Below are positions 17,271-26,841 of a DNA stretch of 36,277 nucleotides, piece by piece (the first letter of the stretch is position 1; each line of letters begins with the position of its first letter). The translations under genes and the position numbers were made by a program. This DNA comes from Sphingobacteriales bacterium. GTDB lineage: Bacteria > Bacteroidota > Bacteroidia > Sphingobacteriales > Sphingobacteriaceae. The notes beneath the pieces were generated by a model. The model had not been told where the DNA came from, made no database searches, and was given only the letters and a program-made list of their open reading frames with translations. The DNA lies in contig JAATFQ010000181.1 of NCBI GenBank assembly GCA_015655115.1, positions 1 to 36,277 on the forward strand, in the 5' to 3' direction.

Positions 17271-17564
17271 GTGGTAATACTCATTAAGAAAACGCTGTTG
17301 ATGTTTGCAAAAAAGCATCCTGCAGCTGCAACCGCTTTGAATAACTGGTATAATATTGCAAGATCAGCAGACTGGGGGAAGTTAGCAGATGTAAGGGATG
17401 TGTTCAATAGTGTGGACTATGTGGGTAATGATCGTTATGTTTTCAATATCAAAGGAAATGATTTCAGGATTGTGGCTATGATTTTTTTTGATAGGCGTAC
17501 CATGTTTATACGTTTCGTTGGTACACATGTTGAATATACTAAGATCAATTTTTCAACAATTTGA
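17271..17564 (+). CDS. higB: HigB-type toxin (mRNA interferase, RelE superfamily)
   Basis: 97 residues if begun at GTG 17271, 87 if begun at ATG 17301. The GTG form starts VVILIKKTLLMFAKKHP, matching the usual HigB N-terminus (a short strand then a helix ending in KHP), so I prefer it. Family blocks: ALNNWYNIARSADW, ADVRDVFNSVDYVGNDRYVFNIKGNDFRIVA and FIRFVGTHVEYTKIN. HigB toxins cut mRNA on the ribosome. The gene order is toxin first, with the antitoxin 7 bases downstream, as is typical for higBA. The -7 box immediately before the GTG implies either a leaderless message or use of ATG 17301. It lies between two carbohydrate operons with no apparent role in them. Confidence 0.88.
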   Translation: MVILIKKTLLMFAKKHPAAATALNNWYNIARSADWGKLADVRDVFNSVDYVGNDRYVFNIKGNDFRIVAMIFFDRRTMFIRFVGTHVEYTKINFSTI

Positions 17565-17571
17565 ATAAAGA

Positions 17572-17961
17572 ATGATGATAAGTAAAATAAGAACAGAATC
17601 GCAATATAATCAAGTAATAAGTTTGATAGAAATCTTTATTACAAAAGCGACCTCAGGAGGAGGCTTTCATTCCCTCTCACCTGAAGAATCGGAGGAATTA
17701 GCCGCAATTAGTTTATTAGCGGAACAGTATGAAGATGAGGTGTTAAAGGTAATGCCTTTACCGGTTACCATTAATGCACTTGTACAACATAAGATAAAAG
17801 AGATGAACTTAACTCAGGCTAAACTAGCTGATATGCTTGGTATTGGTACTTCTAAGTTATCTCAAATACTAACTGGTAAACGTGAACCGGACGTGTCTTT
17901 CTTAAAAGCTGTACATAACAAATTAGGTATCAGTGGTGATTTCCTTTTAGAAAATGCTTAA
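17572..17961 (+). CDS. higA: HigA-type antitoxin with C-terminal helix-turn-helix
   Basis: 129 residues; two ATG codons at 17572 and 17575 are equally possible starts. The N-terminal half (about 1-65) contains the acidic SPEESEELAAISLLAEQYE typical of this antitoxin type. Residues about 72-125 are a Cro/C1-type HTH: MNLTQAKLADMLGIGTSKLS and GKREPDVSFLKAVHNKLGI. It should bind and neutralise HigB and repress its own operon. It follows higB by 7 bases with no separate promoter seen. Confidence 0.88.
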   Translation: MMISKIRTESQYNQVISLIEIFITKATSGGGFHSLSPEESEELAAISLLAEQYEDEVLKVMPLPVTINALVQHKIKEMNLTQAKLADMLGIGTSKLSQILTGKREPDVSFLKAVHNKLGISGDFLLENA

Positions 17962-18034
17962 AAAGGATTTATAAATCTATAAAGTTTACGTACCCCTTGA
18001 TTTCGCTGGTTTAACAGATATAAAACATACAAAA

Positions 18035-18062
18035 AAGGCAAGTCTATCGAAAAACTTGCCTT
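18035..18062 (-). terminator. Hairpin, best read as a minus-strand terminator
   Basis: AAGGCAAGT (18035-18043) pairs perfectly with ACTTGCCTT (18054-18062), loop of 10 bases. The uninterrupted A-run before the left arm becomes a T-run when read on the minus strand, giving a classic terminator there; on the plus strand the tail is only TTACATAATT. It may serve higA from the plus side, although I see no minus-strand gene that would need it. Confidence 0.6.
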
Positions 18063-18532
18063 ACATAATTCTTCTTAAGAAAGGATCCTACATAGAACTA
18101 GTTTTAAATGCCATGGAAGAGGTTTTTTGTAATTATCCTAATTCTATATCATTTTTCCTTAAAAATTACCCTGATTTTGTGTTTATATTCGAAAAAGATA
18201 TTTTTTTCTGAATTATAAAAATGGTCCAATAAGGTTTATAGAAAACCATTAGTTTTAAGAGGCGCCAGGCAGGTCGAACATAATTACTTACCAATTTATT
18301 GCTTCACCATTCTTACATAATCACTAGGCTTTTAGGCCGGTGCGTTTACCTCATTTCAGCAATTCTTATCGCTTACAGTATTAAAGTAGTTACAGGTATT
18401 ATTTTGCAAACTATAATTGTTTATTGACCCAATCATAGCCAATATCCTGTTGCTATTGGTTAAAATGCTACTTATTGCAGTTTATATATCTCATAATTTT
18501 GATTCTGCCAAACCGACTAACCAAATCCTATT
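18063..18532. other. Non-coding region upstream of the GH127 gene
   Basis: About 470 A/T-rich bases with no supported gene on either strand. The only recognisable element is the promoter-like box at 18494-18501. Together with the orphan minus-strand terminator at its left edge, the stretch may be what remains of a lost gene, but no protein remnant could be recognised. Confidence 0.4.
18494..18501 (+). promoter_or_regulatory. Candidate -7 element of the GH127-susCD-pepP operon
   Basis: TAATTTTG matches TAnnTTTG exactly, 31 bases before the GH127 ATG. A TTG at 18475-18477 lies 16 bases upstream, somewhat closer than the usual 19-21. Confidence 0.5.
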
Positions 18533-20920
18533 ATGAGACTTATTAAATTGACAATCCTGTTTTTTTTGTTTTCCGGGACAATATATGCCCAGAAAAAAGA
18601 TTATCCAATTCAGCCTGTAGCCTTCACCCATGTACATGTGAACGACCAGTTCTGGGCACCTAAAATGGAAGTAAATGCTAAAGTAACTATTCCCTACACT
18701 TTACAGCAATGCCGGATGGACGGCAGGATAGATAACTTTTTACGTGCCTCTAAAACTATTCCCGGTGATAAATTAAGTGCTTTTCCATTTGATGATACTG
18801 ATATATATAAAGTGATAGAAGGAGCATCTTATGCGATGCAGATGAAAGCCGATCCGGCAATGGATAAATATGTAGATACGCTGATTTCTATTATTGGTGC
18901 TGCACAGGAGAAAGATGGCTACCTGTATACTTTCCGTACCGTCCATGCTGCAAAACCACATGAATGGATCGGCACTAAACGCTGGGAAAAGGAAGAGGAA
19001 TTAAGTCACGAGTTATATAACTCCGGCCACCTTTTCGAATCTGCCGCTGCACACTATGAAGCGACAGGGAAAAAAACCTTACTGAACATCGCCATTAAGA
19101 ATGCAGACTTGCTGGTGAAGGATTTCGGTTATGGCAAGGTCGAAGAATATCCCGGACACCAGGTAGTAGAAATAGGACTGGTAAAATTATACAGGATTAC
19201 AGGTAACCAGAAATACCTGGACCTGGCTAAATTTTTTCTGGATGTGCGCGGACCTAAAGGTGAAGCTTATAACCAGGCACAGGCCAAAGTAATTAATCAG
19301 CATGAAGCTGTGGGGCATGCTGTGCGTGCTACATATATGTATACCGGCATGGCCGATGTAGCCGCAATAACCGGAGATGAAAAATACCTGGCGGCTATCG
19401 ATGATATCTGGGAGGATGTGGTCAATAAGAAGTTATATATTACTGGTGGCATTGGCGCTACAGGTGCGGGAGAAGCATTCGGCGAGGCCTATCAGCTGCC
19501 TAATATGTCGGCCTATGCCGAGACATGTGCCGCTATTGCTAATATCTACTGGAACAGCCGCATGTTTCAGCTGCACGGCGATTCCAAATATATAGATGTG
19601 CTGGAACGTACGCTGTATAATGGCCTGCTTTCTGGTGTGTCGCTAAGTGGCAACCGCTTCTTCTATCCAAACCCGCTTGCTTCTATGCATCAGCATCAGC
19701 GTAGTGCATGGTTTGCCTGTGCCTGCTGCATCTCTAATATGACTCGCTTTTTACCTTCTGTGCCGGGATATGTATACGCACAGGATGCCAATAATTTATA
19801 TGTCAACCTTTTCATGAGCAATAGCAGCGATATTCAGCTGCCTGCAGCGAAACTGAAAATCACACAGACTACAGAATACCCTTGGGAGGGTAAAATTGAT
19901 ATAAAGGTAGAACCTGAAAAGGCTGCGGCTTTTGCTGTGCATATCCGTATTCCGGGATGGGCAGGAGACACACCTGTACCAGGTACTTTATACACCTTTA
20001 AGGAGAAAGAAAGTGCTCCAGTTACGATTTCCTTAAATGGAAGTCCGCTGAAATACACTGTGGTGAAAGGCTATGCGGTAATTGAACGCAAATGGAAAAA
20101 GGGAGATCAGCTGAGCGTGGTATTGCCTATGGAAACAAAAAAGGTTTTCGCAAATGAAAAGGTGAAGGACGACAAAGGACGTTTTGCCTTTCAGCGCGGA
20201 CCAGTGGTATATTGTCTGGAAGGACCTGATAACAGGGACAGTACGGTGCAGAATATCATGATCGATAAAAATGCTGTAGCTAGCATGAACTTTAATCCTG
20301 AAATGCTGAATGGCATAGAGGTACTAAAAGTAAAAGGCGTAAGTACTAACCGCCAGGTAAACAGTGAGGAGCTGATTAAAACGGAGCAGGAAGTGACTGC
20401 TATTCCTTATTACTCCTGGGCAAACCGCGGACCTAGTGAGATGACTGTATGGGTACCTTATGAGGAGTCTGCAGCTAGACCTAAGCCTGCACCAACAATT
20501 GCTTCGAAAAGTAAAGTATCGGGGTCACTGAGCAATAAACAGTTGCTGAGCTCAGTGAAAGATCAGTATGACCCGGTAGACTCTAAAGATACCAATTATC
20601 CCTACCTGCATTGGTGGCCTAAAAAGGATTCTAAAGAATATTTACAGTATGATTTTGACCAGGAGTACGAAGTTTCAGTATCTAAAGTATACTGGTTTGA
20701 TGATGCACCTTGGGGAGGATGCCGTATCCCTGATAATTATAAAGTGCTTTACCTGCAGAATGGTAAATGGATTCCTGTAGCAAATACCAGCAGCTATGCT
20801 GTTGAGAAAGATAAATTTAATACCGTCAGCTTTAAACCAATAAAAACTAAAGCACTAAGGCTGGAATTACAGCTTCCTAAAGACAACGCTTCCGGGGTTC
20901 ATGAATGGATAGTTAACTAA
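18533..20920 (+). CDS. GH127 beta-L-arabinofuranosidase (HypBA1-like), secreted
   Basis: 795 residues with a signal peptide (cleavage near IYA|Q, residue 19). GH127 (formerly DUF1680) hydrolyses non-reducing beta-L-arabinofuranosides, as on hydroxyproline-linked chains of extensin. Key residues by motif: E314 (GAGEAFGEAY, acid/base), E330 and C332 (AYAETCAAI), C398 and C399 (WFACACCISN); the last four correspond to the zinc site, with C398 the expected nucleophile. The 16-residue gap from E314 to E330 and the ExC spacing equal those of B. longum HypBA1 (E322, E338, C340, then C417/C418). An (alpha/alpha)6 barrel (about 30-410) is followed by beta-sandwiches, and about 670-795 is discoidin-like, ending GVHEWIVN. 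It is first in a unit with susC (72 bases later), susD and aminopeptidase P. Other L-arabinofuranosides are possible substrates. Confidence 0.9.
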   Translation: MRLIKLTILFFLFSGTIYAQKKDYPIQPVAFTHVHVNDQFWAPKMEVNAKVTIPYTLQQCRMDGRIDNFLRASKTIPGDKLSAFPFDDTDIYKVIEGASYAMQMKADPAMDKYVDTLISIIGAAQEKDGYLYTFRTVHAAKPHEWIGTKRWEKEEELSHELYNSGHLFESAAAHYEATGKKTLLNIAIKNADLLVKDFGYGKVEEYPGHQVVEIGLVKLYRITGNQKYLDLAKFFLDVRGPKGEAYNQAQAKVINQHEAVGHAVRATYMYTGMADVAAITGDEKYLAAIDDIWEDVVNKKLYITGGIGATGAGEAFGEAYQLPNMSAYAETCAAIANIYWNSRMFQLHGDSKYIDVLERTLYNGLLSGVSLSGNRFFYPNPLASMHQHQRSAWFACACCISNMTRFLPSVPGYVYAQDANNLYVNLFMSNSSDIQLPAAKLKITQTTEYPWEGKIDIKVEPEKAAAFAVHIRIPGWAGDTPVPGTLYTFKEKESAPVTISLNGSPLKYTVVKGYAVIERKWKKGDQLSVVLPMETKKVFANEKVKDDKGRFAFQRGPVVYCLEGPDNRDSTVQNIMIDKNAVASMNFNPEMLNGIEVLKVKGVSTNRQVNSEELIKTEQEVTAIPYYSWANRGPSEMTVWVPYEESAARPKPAPTIASKSKVSGSLSNKQLLSSVKDQYDPVDSKDTNYPYLHWWPKKDSKEYLQYDFDQEYEVSVSKVYWFDDAPWGGCRIPDNYKVLYLQNGKWIPVANTSSYAVEKDKFNTVSFKPIKTKALRLELQLPKDNASGVHEWIVN

Positions 20921-20992
20921 TTAAATAGTTAAAATCTTCCCGGAATACCAAAAATCAACAAAAACTATACAAACCAAAACACACCAAAAATT

Positions 20993-23900
20993 ATGAATTT
21001 AAAACTTCTACTGCTAATGATTATCGGAGTATTCTGCTTCGGTAAGTCATTTGCGCAGACCAGCGTTATCAAAGGAAAGGTCACAGATGAAACAGGAGGC
21101 GGGTTGCCGGGAGTAACTGTTAAAGTAAAGGGGACAACAATAGGCACGGCGACAGGTGTTGACGGGACGTTTCAACTCAATGTGGCAAAAGGAGCCAGGT
21201 TAGTGTTCAGTACACTAGGATTTAACGCCATGGAGGTGTTGATTGCTGATCAGAAAGTATTGGATGTCCGTCTTTCTACAGATGATAAACAGCTGAACGA
21301 AGTGGTGGTTACCGCTCTGGGGGTGAAAAGGGAAAAGCGTTCTCTGACTTATAGCACTCAGCAATTAAGTGCTGATGTGATTGCTAATACTAAAGAAAGT
21401 AACCTGGTAAATACAATGGCAGGTAAAGTGGCCGGTGTTCAGATTACCAGCTCTTCGGGCACACCGGGTGCATCTTCCAGGATTGTAGTCAGGGGATCAA
21501 CTTCTATTAATTCAAGTAACCAGGCACTTTTTGTGGTAGATGGAGTGCCTATCAATAATGATGAAACAGGAACTACAACGAATGGTGCTGCCGGATCCGG
21601 AGTGAACAGGGCCGTTGATATTGATCCTTCTACTATTGAATCGATGAGCATATTAAAAGGTGCTGCAGCAACCGCGTTATATGGTTCTGCAGGAGCCAGA
21701 GGCGTGGTATTAATTACAACCAAAAATGGAGGCTTTAATAAAAAAGCTGTTGTATCTTTCTCTTCGGATTTCTCAATCGAAAATCCTATTCTTCCGGAAA
21801 TGCAACGTCTGTATGCACAAGGGACTAATGGAACTTATTATAATGGCGAAGACCTTAAAATTGGTCAGTCATGGGGACCAGCTGTAGCAGGCTTAATGGT
21901 GGATGGCAAACAGGTACAAACCTATGATCCATACGACTTTTATCAGACTGGCCATACCACTAATAATACGCTGAGCCTTTCTGGCGGTAGCGATAAGTCA
22001 GAGTATTTCATGTCCTACTCTTACTTAGACCAGTCAGGTACGGTACCAACTACCGGATTTCAGCGTCATGCTTTTTTTGTCAAACAAACCAATAAGATTA
22101 CAGACAAACTATCGGCTACTTTCCAGCTAAACTATACCAACTCAGAACAGAATAGGTTGCCGGAGGGTGCAAGTAATGGCCCTCAGTTCGTCGTGTTTTT
22201 ACAGCCGATTACCTGGAACCCTTACCCTGTATTAAACGCAGATGGATCGCAGCGCTTATACCGCCTTTCCAGAAATGCCCCATTATGGACATTGGACCAT
22301 ATCAATAACAGGGCTGTGGTGAACCGCTTTTTGCCGATTACCACCTTTGACTTTAAGCCTTTACCATGGTTGACTATTACTGAAAGACTTGGTGCAGATA
22401 TCTATACCGAACAAGTTAAATATACAGAAGACCCTAGTGCTGCCATTGGATTGAAAGGACAGATCCAGGACCGGAATACACTTTACCGGAAATTCAATAA
22501 TGATTTTATAGTAAATGGAGAAAAACAGTTTGGCAAGTTTAATGTGAATGTACTCTTAGGATCAAACTATGTTTCAGAATATGCCCAGATAACACAGCAA
22601 GAAGGAGATGATATTGTGGTAGATGATCTGAATAACATCTCTGCAGGTTCTACCATTACTACTTCGGAAAACCATTCCCTAAGCCGGAAAATTGGCTTTT
22701 ATGGACAGGCGAATATTGAATATAATAAATTTCTGATCCTTTCCCTGACAGAACGTTTTGATGGCAGTTCTGTTTTAGCTACCGATAAACAGTTTTATTC
22801 CTATGGTTCTGTTGCAGCGAGTTTGATTACCTCAGAATTATTACCTCAGTCTGTAAACAACATCATGAATTTCTCTAAAATCCGCCTGTCTTATGCTACA
22901 GTGGGAAATGATGATGCAGTGGGCGCTTATAGCTTACTTACGCCATATCTTCAGGCTAGCAGAAATACAGCTACAGGCTCTTACCTGTATCCGTACAACA
23001 GTCAGAATGGCTTCCTGATTAGCGACACTTATGGTAATCCCGCGCTTAAAAACGAAAGGTTATATGAATATGAGGGTGGATTGGAACTGAAGTTCCTGAA
23101 CAGCAGAATCGGTTTTGAAGGTTCTTATTTTAACAGGAAATCTGTAGATGGTATTATTGCTGGTGTGGGAATTTCTAACGCTACGGGTTATGCTTCTACG
23201 AGTGTAAGTTCTGCAAGCGTAAGAAACAGCGGGGTAGAACTTTTACTAACGGGTACACCAATCAAGAAAAAAGATTTTAGCTGGGATGTTACTTTTAATT
23301 TCACCAAGATTAAGAATAAGGTTCTTGCTATCACCGATGGGGTAACCCAGTTGGGAAGGATCATTGTCGGTCAGCCTTATAATATCTTCTACGGTAACCG
23401 TTATGCACGTACGGCCGACGGACAATTGTTGATCAATGATGCAGGTCTTCCTTATGCTGCAGATACACAAGGGATTGTGGGTGACGCTAACCCTGATTGG
23501 TTAGCGGGTGTCAATAACAGCTTCCGTTATAAAAACTTTACATTCAACTTCTTCTTTGACATGAAAAAAGGTGGCGATATACAAAATGATGTTGAATCAG
23601 CAGGGTTTTACAATGGTACCGCTAAGGTAACTGAAGACAGAGCGGATAGAGTGGTAGCAGGTATTAGCCAGTCTACAGGCTTAGCCAATACAGTTTCTGT
23701 ATCTGCACAGAAGTACTATCAAAGCTTGATTTACGAATCTACTATTCAGGATGGTACTTATGTTAAATTAAGGCAAGTAGGTCTTACGTATACGCTACCT
23801 AATAAAATGCTGAAAAAAACACCATTTAGTGCAGCTTCTTTTTCTGTAACCGGAAGAAATCTGTGGATATATAGCCCGCATTTTACTGGTGCTGATCCGG

Positions 23901-24001
23901 AAGTGAACTCTTATGGCACAGGTAATAGTGTACAGGGAATTTACTCTTTCTCTACACCGACATCTCGTTCGGTAGATTTTGCAGTGAAATTGAATTTTTA
24001 A
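20993..24001 (+). CDS. susC: SusC-like TonB-dependent outer-membrane transporter (pair 2)
   Basis: 1002 residues, signal peptide to about 21 (KSFA|Q). Regulatory-like N-terminal domain (IKGKVTDETGGGLPGVTVKV), TonB-box-like NEVVVTALGVKREKR near residue 100, plug with LVNTMAGKVAGVQI, IVVRGSTSI, FVVDGVPI and SMSILKGAAATALYGSAGARGV, and a barrel ending AVKLNF. Divergent from pair 1 in sequence (different TonB-box region and plug details), so the two pairs probably take different ligands or different sizes of one ligand. No promoter is evident in the 72 bases after GH127, so co-transcription with it is likely. Confidence 0.93.
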   Translation: MNLKLLLLMIIGVFCFGKSFAQTSVIKGKVTDETGGGLPGVTVKVKGTTIGTATGVDGTFQLNVAKGARLVFSTLGFNAMEVLIADQKVLDVRLSTDDKQLNEVVVTALGVKREKRSLTYSTQQLSADVIANTKESNLVNTMAGKVAGVQITSSSGTPGASSRIVVRGSTSINSSNQALFVVDGVPINNDETGTTTNGAAGSGVNRAVDIDPSTIESMSILKGAAATALYGSAGARGVVLITTKNGGFNKKAVVSFSSDFSIENPILPEMQRLYAQGTNGTYYNGEDLKIGQSWGPAVAGLMVDGKQVQTYDPYDFYQTGHTTNNTLSLSGGSDKSEYFMSYSYLDQSGTVPTTGFQRHAFFVKQTNKITDKLSATFQLNYTNSEQNRLPEGASNGPQFVVFLQPITWNPYPVLNADGSQRLYRLSRNAPLWTLDHINNRAVVNRFLPITTFDFKPLPWLTITERLGADIYTEQVKYTEDPSAAIGLKGQIQDRNTLYRKFNNDFIVNGEKQFGKFNVNVLLGSNYVSEYAQITQQEGDDIVVDDLNNISAGSTITTSENHSLSRKIGFYGQANIEYNKFLILSLTERFDGSSVLATDKQFYSYGSVAASLITSELLPQSVNNIMNFSKIRLSYATVGNDDAVGAYSLLTPYLQASRNTATGSYLYPYNSQNGFLISDTYGNPALKNERLYEYEGGLELKFLNSRIGFEGSYFNRKSVDGIIAGVGISNATGYASTSVSSASVRNSGVELLLTGTPIKKKDFSWDVTFNFTKIKNKVLAITDGVTQLGRIIVGQPYNIFYGNRYARTADGQLLINDAGLPYAADTQGIVGDANPDWLAGVNNSFRYKNFTFNFFFDMKKGGDIQNDVESAGFYNGTAKVTEDRADRVVAGISQSTGLANTVSVSAQKYYQSLIYESTIQDGTYVKLRQVGLTYTLPNKMLKKTPFSAASFSVTGRNLWIYSPHFTGADPEVNSYGTGNSVQGIYSFSTPTSRSVDFAVKLNF

Positions 24002-24031
24002 GTAAATTGTTAATGTATTAAATTTAAAGAA

Positions 24032-25417
24032 ATGAAGAAATTCGCTATATTGTTACTCCTGACTACGGTAAGCCTGGCAGGATGTAAAAAACTTCTTGAT
24101 GTAAACGATGATCCTAATAATCCTATAGATGTTCAGGTTTCATTGATTCTGCCTCCGGCAGAACTGGCCATATCAGATTACCTCTATTCTGGAAATGCCA
24201 ATATCATTATGCAGGACTGGATGCAGGCTACTGCGCCTAATCAGCCAAATCCGGGCACATGGAATTACCAGGTATATAACGATAGTTTTGACAGTGACTG
24301 GTATAATGCTTATGTAGTTTGCATGAATAATCTTTATCAGATCAAATTAAAGGCTGCAACAACAGGAAATACAAACTATGGAGGGATCAGTAAGATTTTA
24401 ATGGCTTACTCTCTTGCTTTCACTACAGATCTTTGGGGTGATATTCCCTATTCACAATCTTTCAATGGTACTACATTGCTTACTCCTGTATATGATTCGC
24501 AGGAGGATATCTATAAAACTATTCAGTCTCTTTTGGATGATGCGATTACGGATATCAATAAGAATTATTCGGTTTTGCCCGGTACAGACGACTATTACTA
24601 TAGCGGCAATATGGACAAATGGAAAAGATTGGCTTATACTTTAAAAGCGCGTTATTATATGCACCTCACTAAAGCACCAGGATATACTGCAGCTACACAA
24701 GCCAACCTCGCATTAGCTGCGCTGGCAAATGGAATGATGGCTGACACTGATGATCTTAAAATGACTTATGCTGGTGGCGGTGGCAGTGAAAATCCATGGA
24801 ACCTTACCTTCGGTCCGGTGACAACAAAAGTTCTGAACGAAACATTCGTTGAAAACCTGCGTTCGGCTAATGATCCAAGGTTAACGAAAATGGTTGCTCC
24901 GGCTACATCGACTGGTTTATATACTGGCAGAAGAATTGGGAGTGATGTGGGAGTGTTGGACACTTATTCTCTGGGAGGCGATTATTATGGAGGTGCTTCG
25001 GCAAGTACTTACCTGATGACCTACACCGAAGCTTTGTTTATTAAAGCTGAAGCTACCCATATAATTTCAGGTGCAGTAACAGCACAACCCATCTTTACTG
25101 CTGCGGTTACTAACCATATGAACAGGCTGGGTATTGCAGGCACGGATATAACTGCTTACCTTGCTGCTAAAGGAACATTGACTACAGCGAATGCTATCCA
25201 AAGAATAATCGAGGAGAAAAGCACGGCTAACTTCTTAAGTACGGAGAACTTTAACGACTGGAGAAGAACTGGATTCCCTGTCTTAACGCCTGTTGATGGC
25301 GCTTTAAGTGCAATTCCAAGAAGAGCAATGTATCCTGAAACGGAATTAACAACTAATCCACAGCCACAGCAAACTGCCAAGGTTACCGACAGGGTGTGGT
25401 GGGATACAAACAATTAA
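24032..25417 (+). CDS. susD: SusD-like lipoprotein of the SusD-like_2 type (pair 2)
   Basis: 461 residues, lipobox SLAGC (cysteine about 18) followed by KKLLDVNDDPNNP. The layout (DVNDDPNNP start, SLILPPAELAISDYLYSG, FTTDLWGDIPYSQSF, KRLAYTLKARYYMHLTK, YLMTYTEALFIKAEA and a tail with PRRAMYPETE) is that of the SusD-like_2 group rather than classical SusD. Members of that group are frequent beside peptidase genes. Ligand binding for the SusC 30 bases upstream is the expected role. Two bases separate its stop from the aminopeptidase P start, an unusually tight link between surface import and a cytoplasmic proline peptidase. Confidence 0.9.
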   Translation: MKKFAILLLLTTVSLAGCKKLLDVNDDPNNPIDVQVSLILPPAELAISDYLYSGNANIIMQDWMQATAPNQPNPGTWNYQVYNDSFDSDWYNAYVVCMNNLYQIKLKAATTGNTNYGGISKILMAYSLAFTTDLWGDIPYSQSFNGTTLLTPVYDSQEDIYKTIQSLLDDAITDINKNYSVLPGTDDYYYSGNMDKWKRLAYTLKARYYMHLTKAPGYTAATQANLALAALANGMMADTDDLKMTYAGGGGSENPWNLTFGPVTTKVLNETFVENLRSANDPRLTKMVAPATSTGLYTGRRIGSDVGVLDTYSLGGDYYGGASASTYLMTYTEALFIKAEATHIISGAVTAQPIFTAAVTNHMNRLGIAGTDITAYLAAKGTLTTANAIQRIIEEKSTANFLSTENFNDWRRTGFPVLTPVDGALSAIPRRAMYPETELTTNPQPQQTAKVTDRVWWDTNN

Positions 25418-25419
25418 CT

Positions 25420-26778
25420 ATGTTTTTAAAAGAAGTTTATCAGCAAAGAAGAAATGCATTGAAAGCTGCTTTGGGAGAAGGAATTATCCTTCTCCCTGGC
25501 AATGAAGAGAGTGGAATGAATTACAAGGATAACGTTTATCCTTTTCGTCAGGATAGCTGCTTTCTTTATTTTACCGGGATTGACAGGCCTGATCTGTGCT
25601 TTATCATTGATATCGATAACGATCAGGAAGTCCTGTTTGGTGATGATCCTACGCTGTATGATATTGTATGGACTGGCCCGCAGGAAGAGCTGGCATTACA
25701 GGCGGAAAAATCGGGTATTGCTTTTACACGAACAAAAATAGAAATTGAAAAAACATTAAGGGGAAACAGGAAAATTCATTTCCTGCCCCCTTACCGTGCT
25801 GAAACAGCGTTGAAGCTTGCCGGCTGGAACATCACAGACCAGCCTTCGGTGCCATTGATTAAAGCTATTGTTGCCCAGCGCTCGGTTAAAAGCGCAGAAG
25901 AAATCATTGAGATTGAAAAAGGAGTGGCCACAACTGTACTGATGCAGAAAAGGGCAATGGAACTCACCCGCCCGGGGATTGCGGAGAATGTAATCGCTGG
26001 TGAGCTGCAGGCAATAGCTATTGCGGGAGGCGGCAACCTTTCATTTCCTACTATTTTAACGGTAAATGGTGAAATTCTCCATAATCATGCGAGTACCAAA
26101 ATCCTGCAAAGCGGACAAATGGTACTGTGCGACTGTGGGGCTGAAAACAGTAACCGTTATGCGGGTGATTTAACACGCACTTTTCCGGTCGACCGCTCTT
26201 TTACAGCTCAGCAACAGGAGGTGTATAACATTGTGCTCAATGCCCACCAGACGGCCGCTAAAGCGCTGAAACCGGGAATATTATATAAGGATGTCCACCT
26301 GTTGGCTTGTGAGCAGCTGGCTATCGGCCTCAAAGACCTGGGCTTAATGAGGGGTGACCCTAAACAGGCTGTAGCCGAAGGTGCTCATGCTTTGTTTTTC
26401 CAGTGCGGATTGGGCCATATGATGGGACTTGATATTCATGATATGGAGAACCTCGGCGAAGAGTATGTGGGCTATACCGAAGAGCTGAAAAAAAGTACAC
26501 AGTTCGGCCTGAAGTCGCTACGCCTCGGCAGGGCACTTGAACCCGGATTTGTACTTACAGTAGAACCAGGACTTTATTTTATCCCTGTCCTGATTGATTT
26601 ATGGTCGGCCGAAAAAAAACATGAGGAGTTTATTAACTACGAAAAAGTCTTGCAATACAGAGATTTTGGCGGAATAAGGATTGAAGAAGATTTCCTGATC
26701 ACTGATCAGGGCAGCCGTCTCCTGGGTCCGCCGCTGGAAAAAACAATTGACGAAATACATAATCTATTCAACAGGTAG
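25420..26778 (+). CDS. pepP: Aminopeptidase P (Xaa-Pro aminopeptidase, M24B), cytoplasmic
   Basis: 452 residues from ATG 25420; the frame is open to 25396, which would overlap susD, so the ATG is preferred. No signal peptide. Residues about 1-140 are the AMP_N domain (DNVYPFRQDSCFLYFTG) and about 165-440 the pita-bread domain. Metal ligands by motif: D238 (LCDCGAENSN), D250 (AGDLTRTFPV), H333 (GLGHMMGLDIHD), E382 (TVEPGLY) and E422 (GGIRIEED). The enzyme removes an N-terminal residue that precedes proline; hydroxyproline in that position is chemically similar and a plausible substrate. Being the last gene of a GH127-susCD operon is the strongest hint that the imported ligand is a proline/hydroxyproline-rich peptide. 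Confidence 0.93.
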   Translation: MFLKEVYQQRRNALKAALGEGIILLPGNEESGMNYKDNVYPFRQDSCFLYFTGIDRPDLCFIIDIDNDQEVLFGDDPTLYDIVWTGPQEELALQAEKSGIAFTRTKIEIEKTLRGNRKIHFLPPYRAETALKLAGWNITDQPSVPLIKAIVAQRSVKSAEEIIEIEKGVATTVLMQKRAMELTRPGIAENVIAGELQAIAIAGGGNLSFPTILTVNGEILHNHASTKILQSGQMVLCDCGAENSNRYAGDLTRTFPVDRSFTAQQQEVYNIVLNAHQTAAKALKPGILYKDVHLLACEQLAIGLKDLGLMRGDPKQAVAEGAHALFFQCGLGHMMGLDIHDMENLGEEYVGYTEELKKSTQFGLKSLRLGRALEPGFVLTVEPGLYFIPVLIDLWSAEKKHEEFINYEKVLQYRDFGGIRIEEDFLITDQGSRLLGPPLEKTIDEIHNLFNR

Positions 26779-26841
26779 TTAATTGTTAAAATTGCACTGA
26801 TATGCGGTAATTTTGAGTTAATATTCGAGGCCTTCATGCTT

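Noticed and set aside
18108..18218. A 36-codon hydrophobic frame beginning MPWKRFFV
   Set aside because: The DNA is extremely T-rich, which yields Phe/Leu/Ile by chance; no start signal and no recognisable similarity.
16768..18532. Remnant insertion sequence or transposon around higBA
   Set aside because: I looked for transposase coding and terminal inverted repeats with target duplications and found none.
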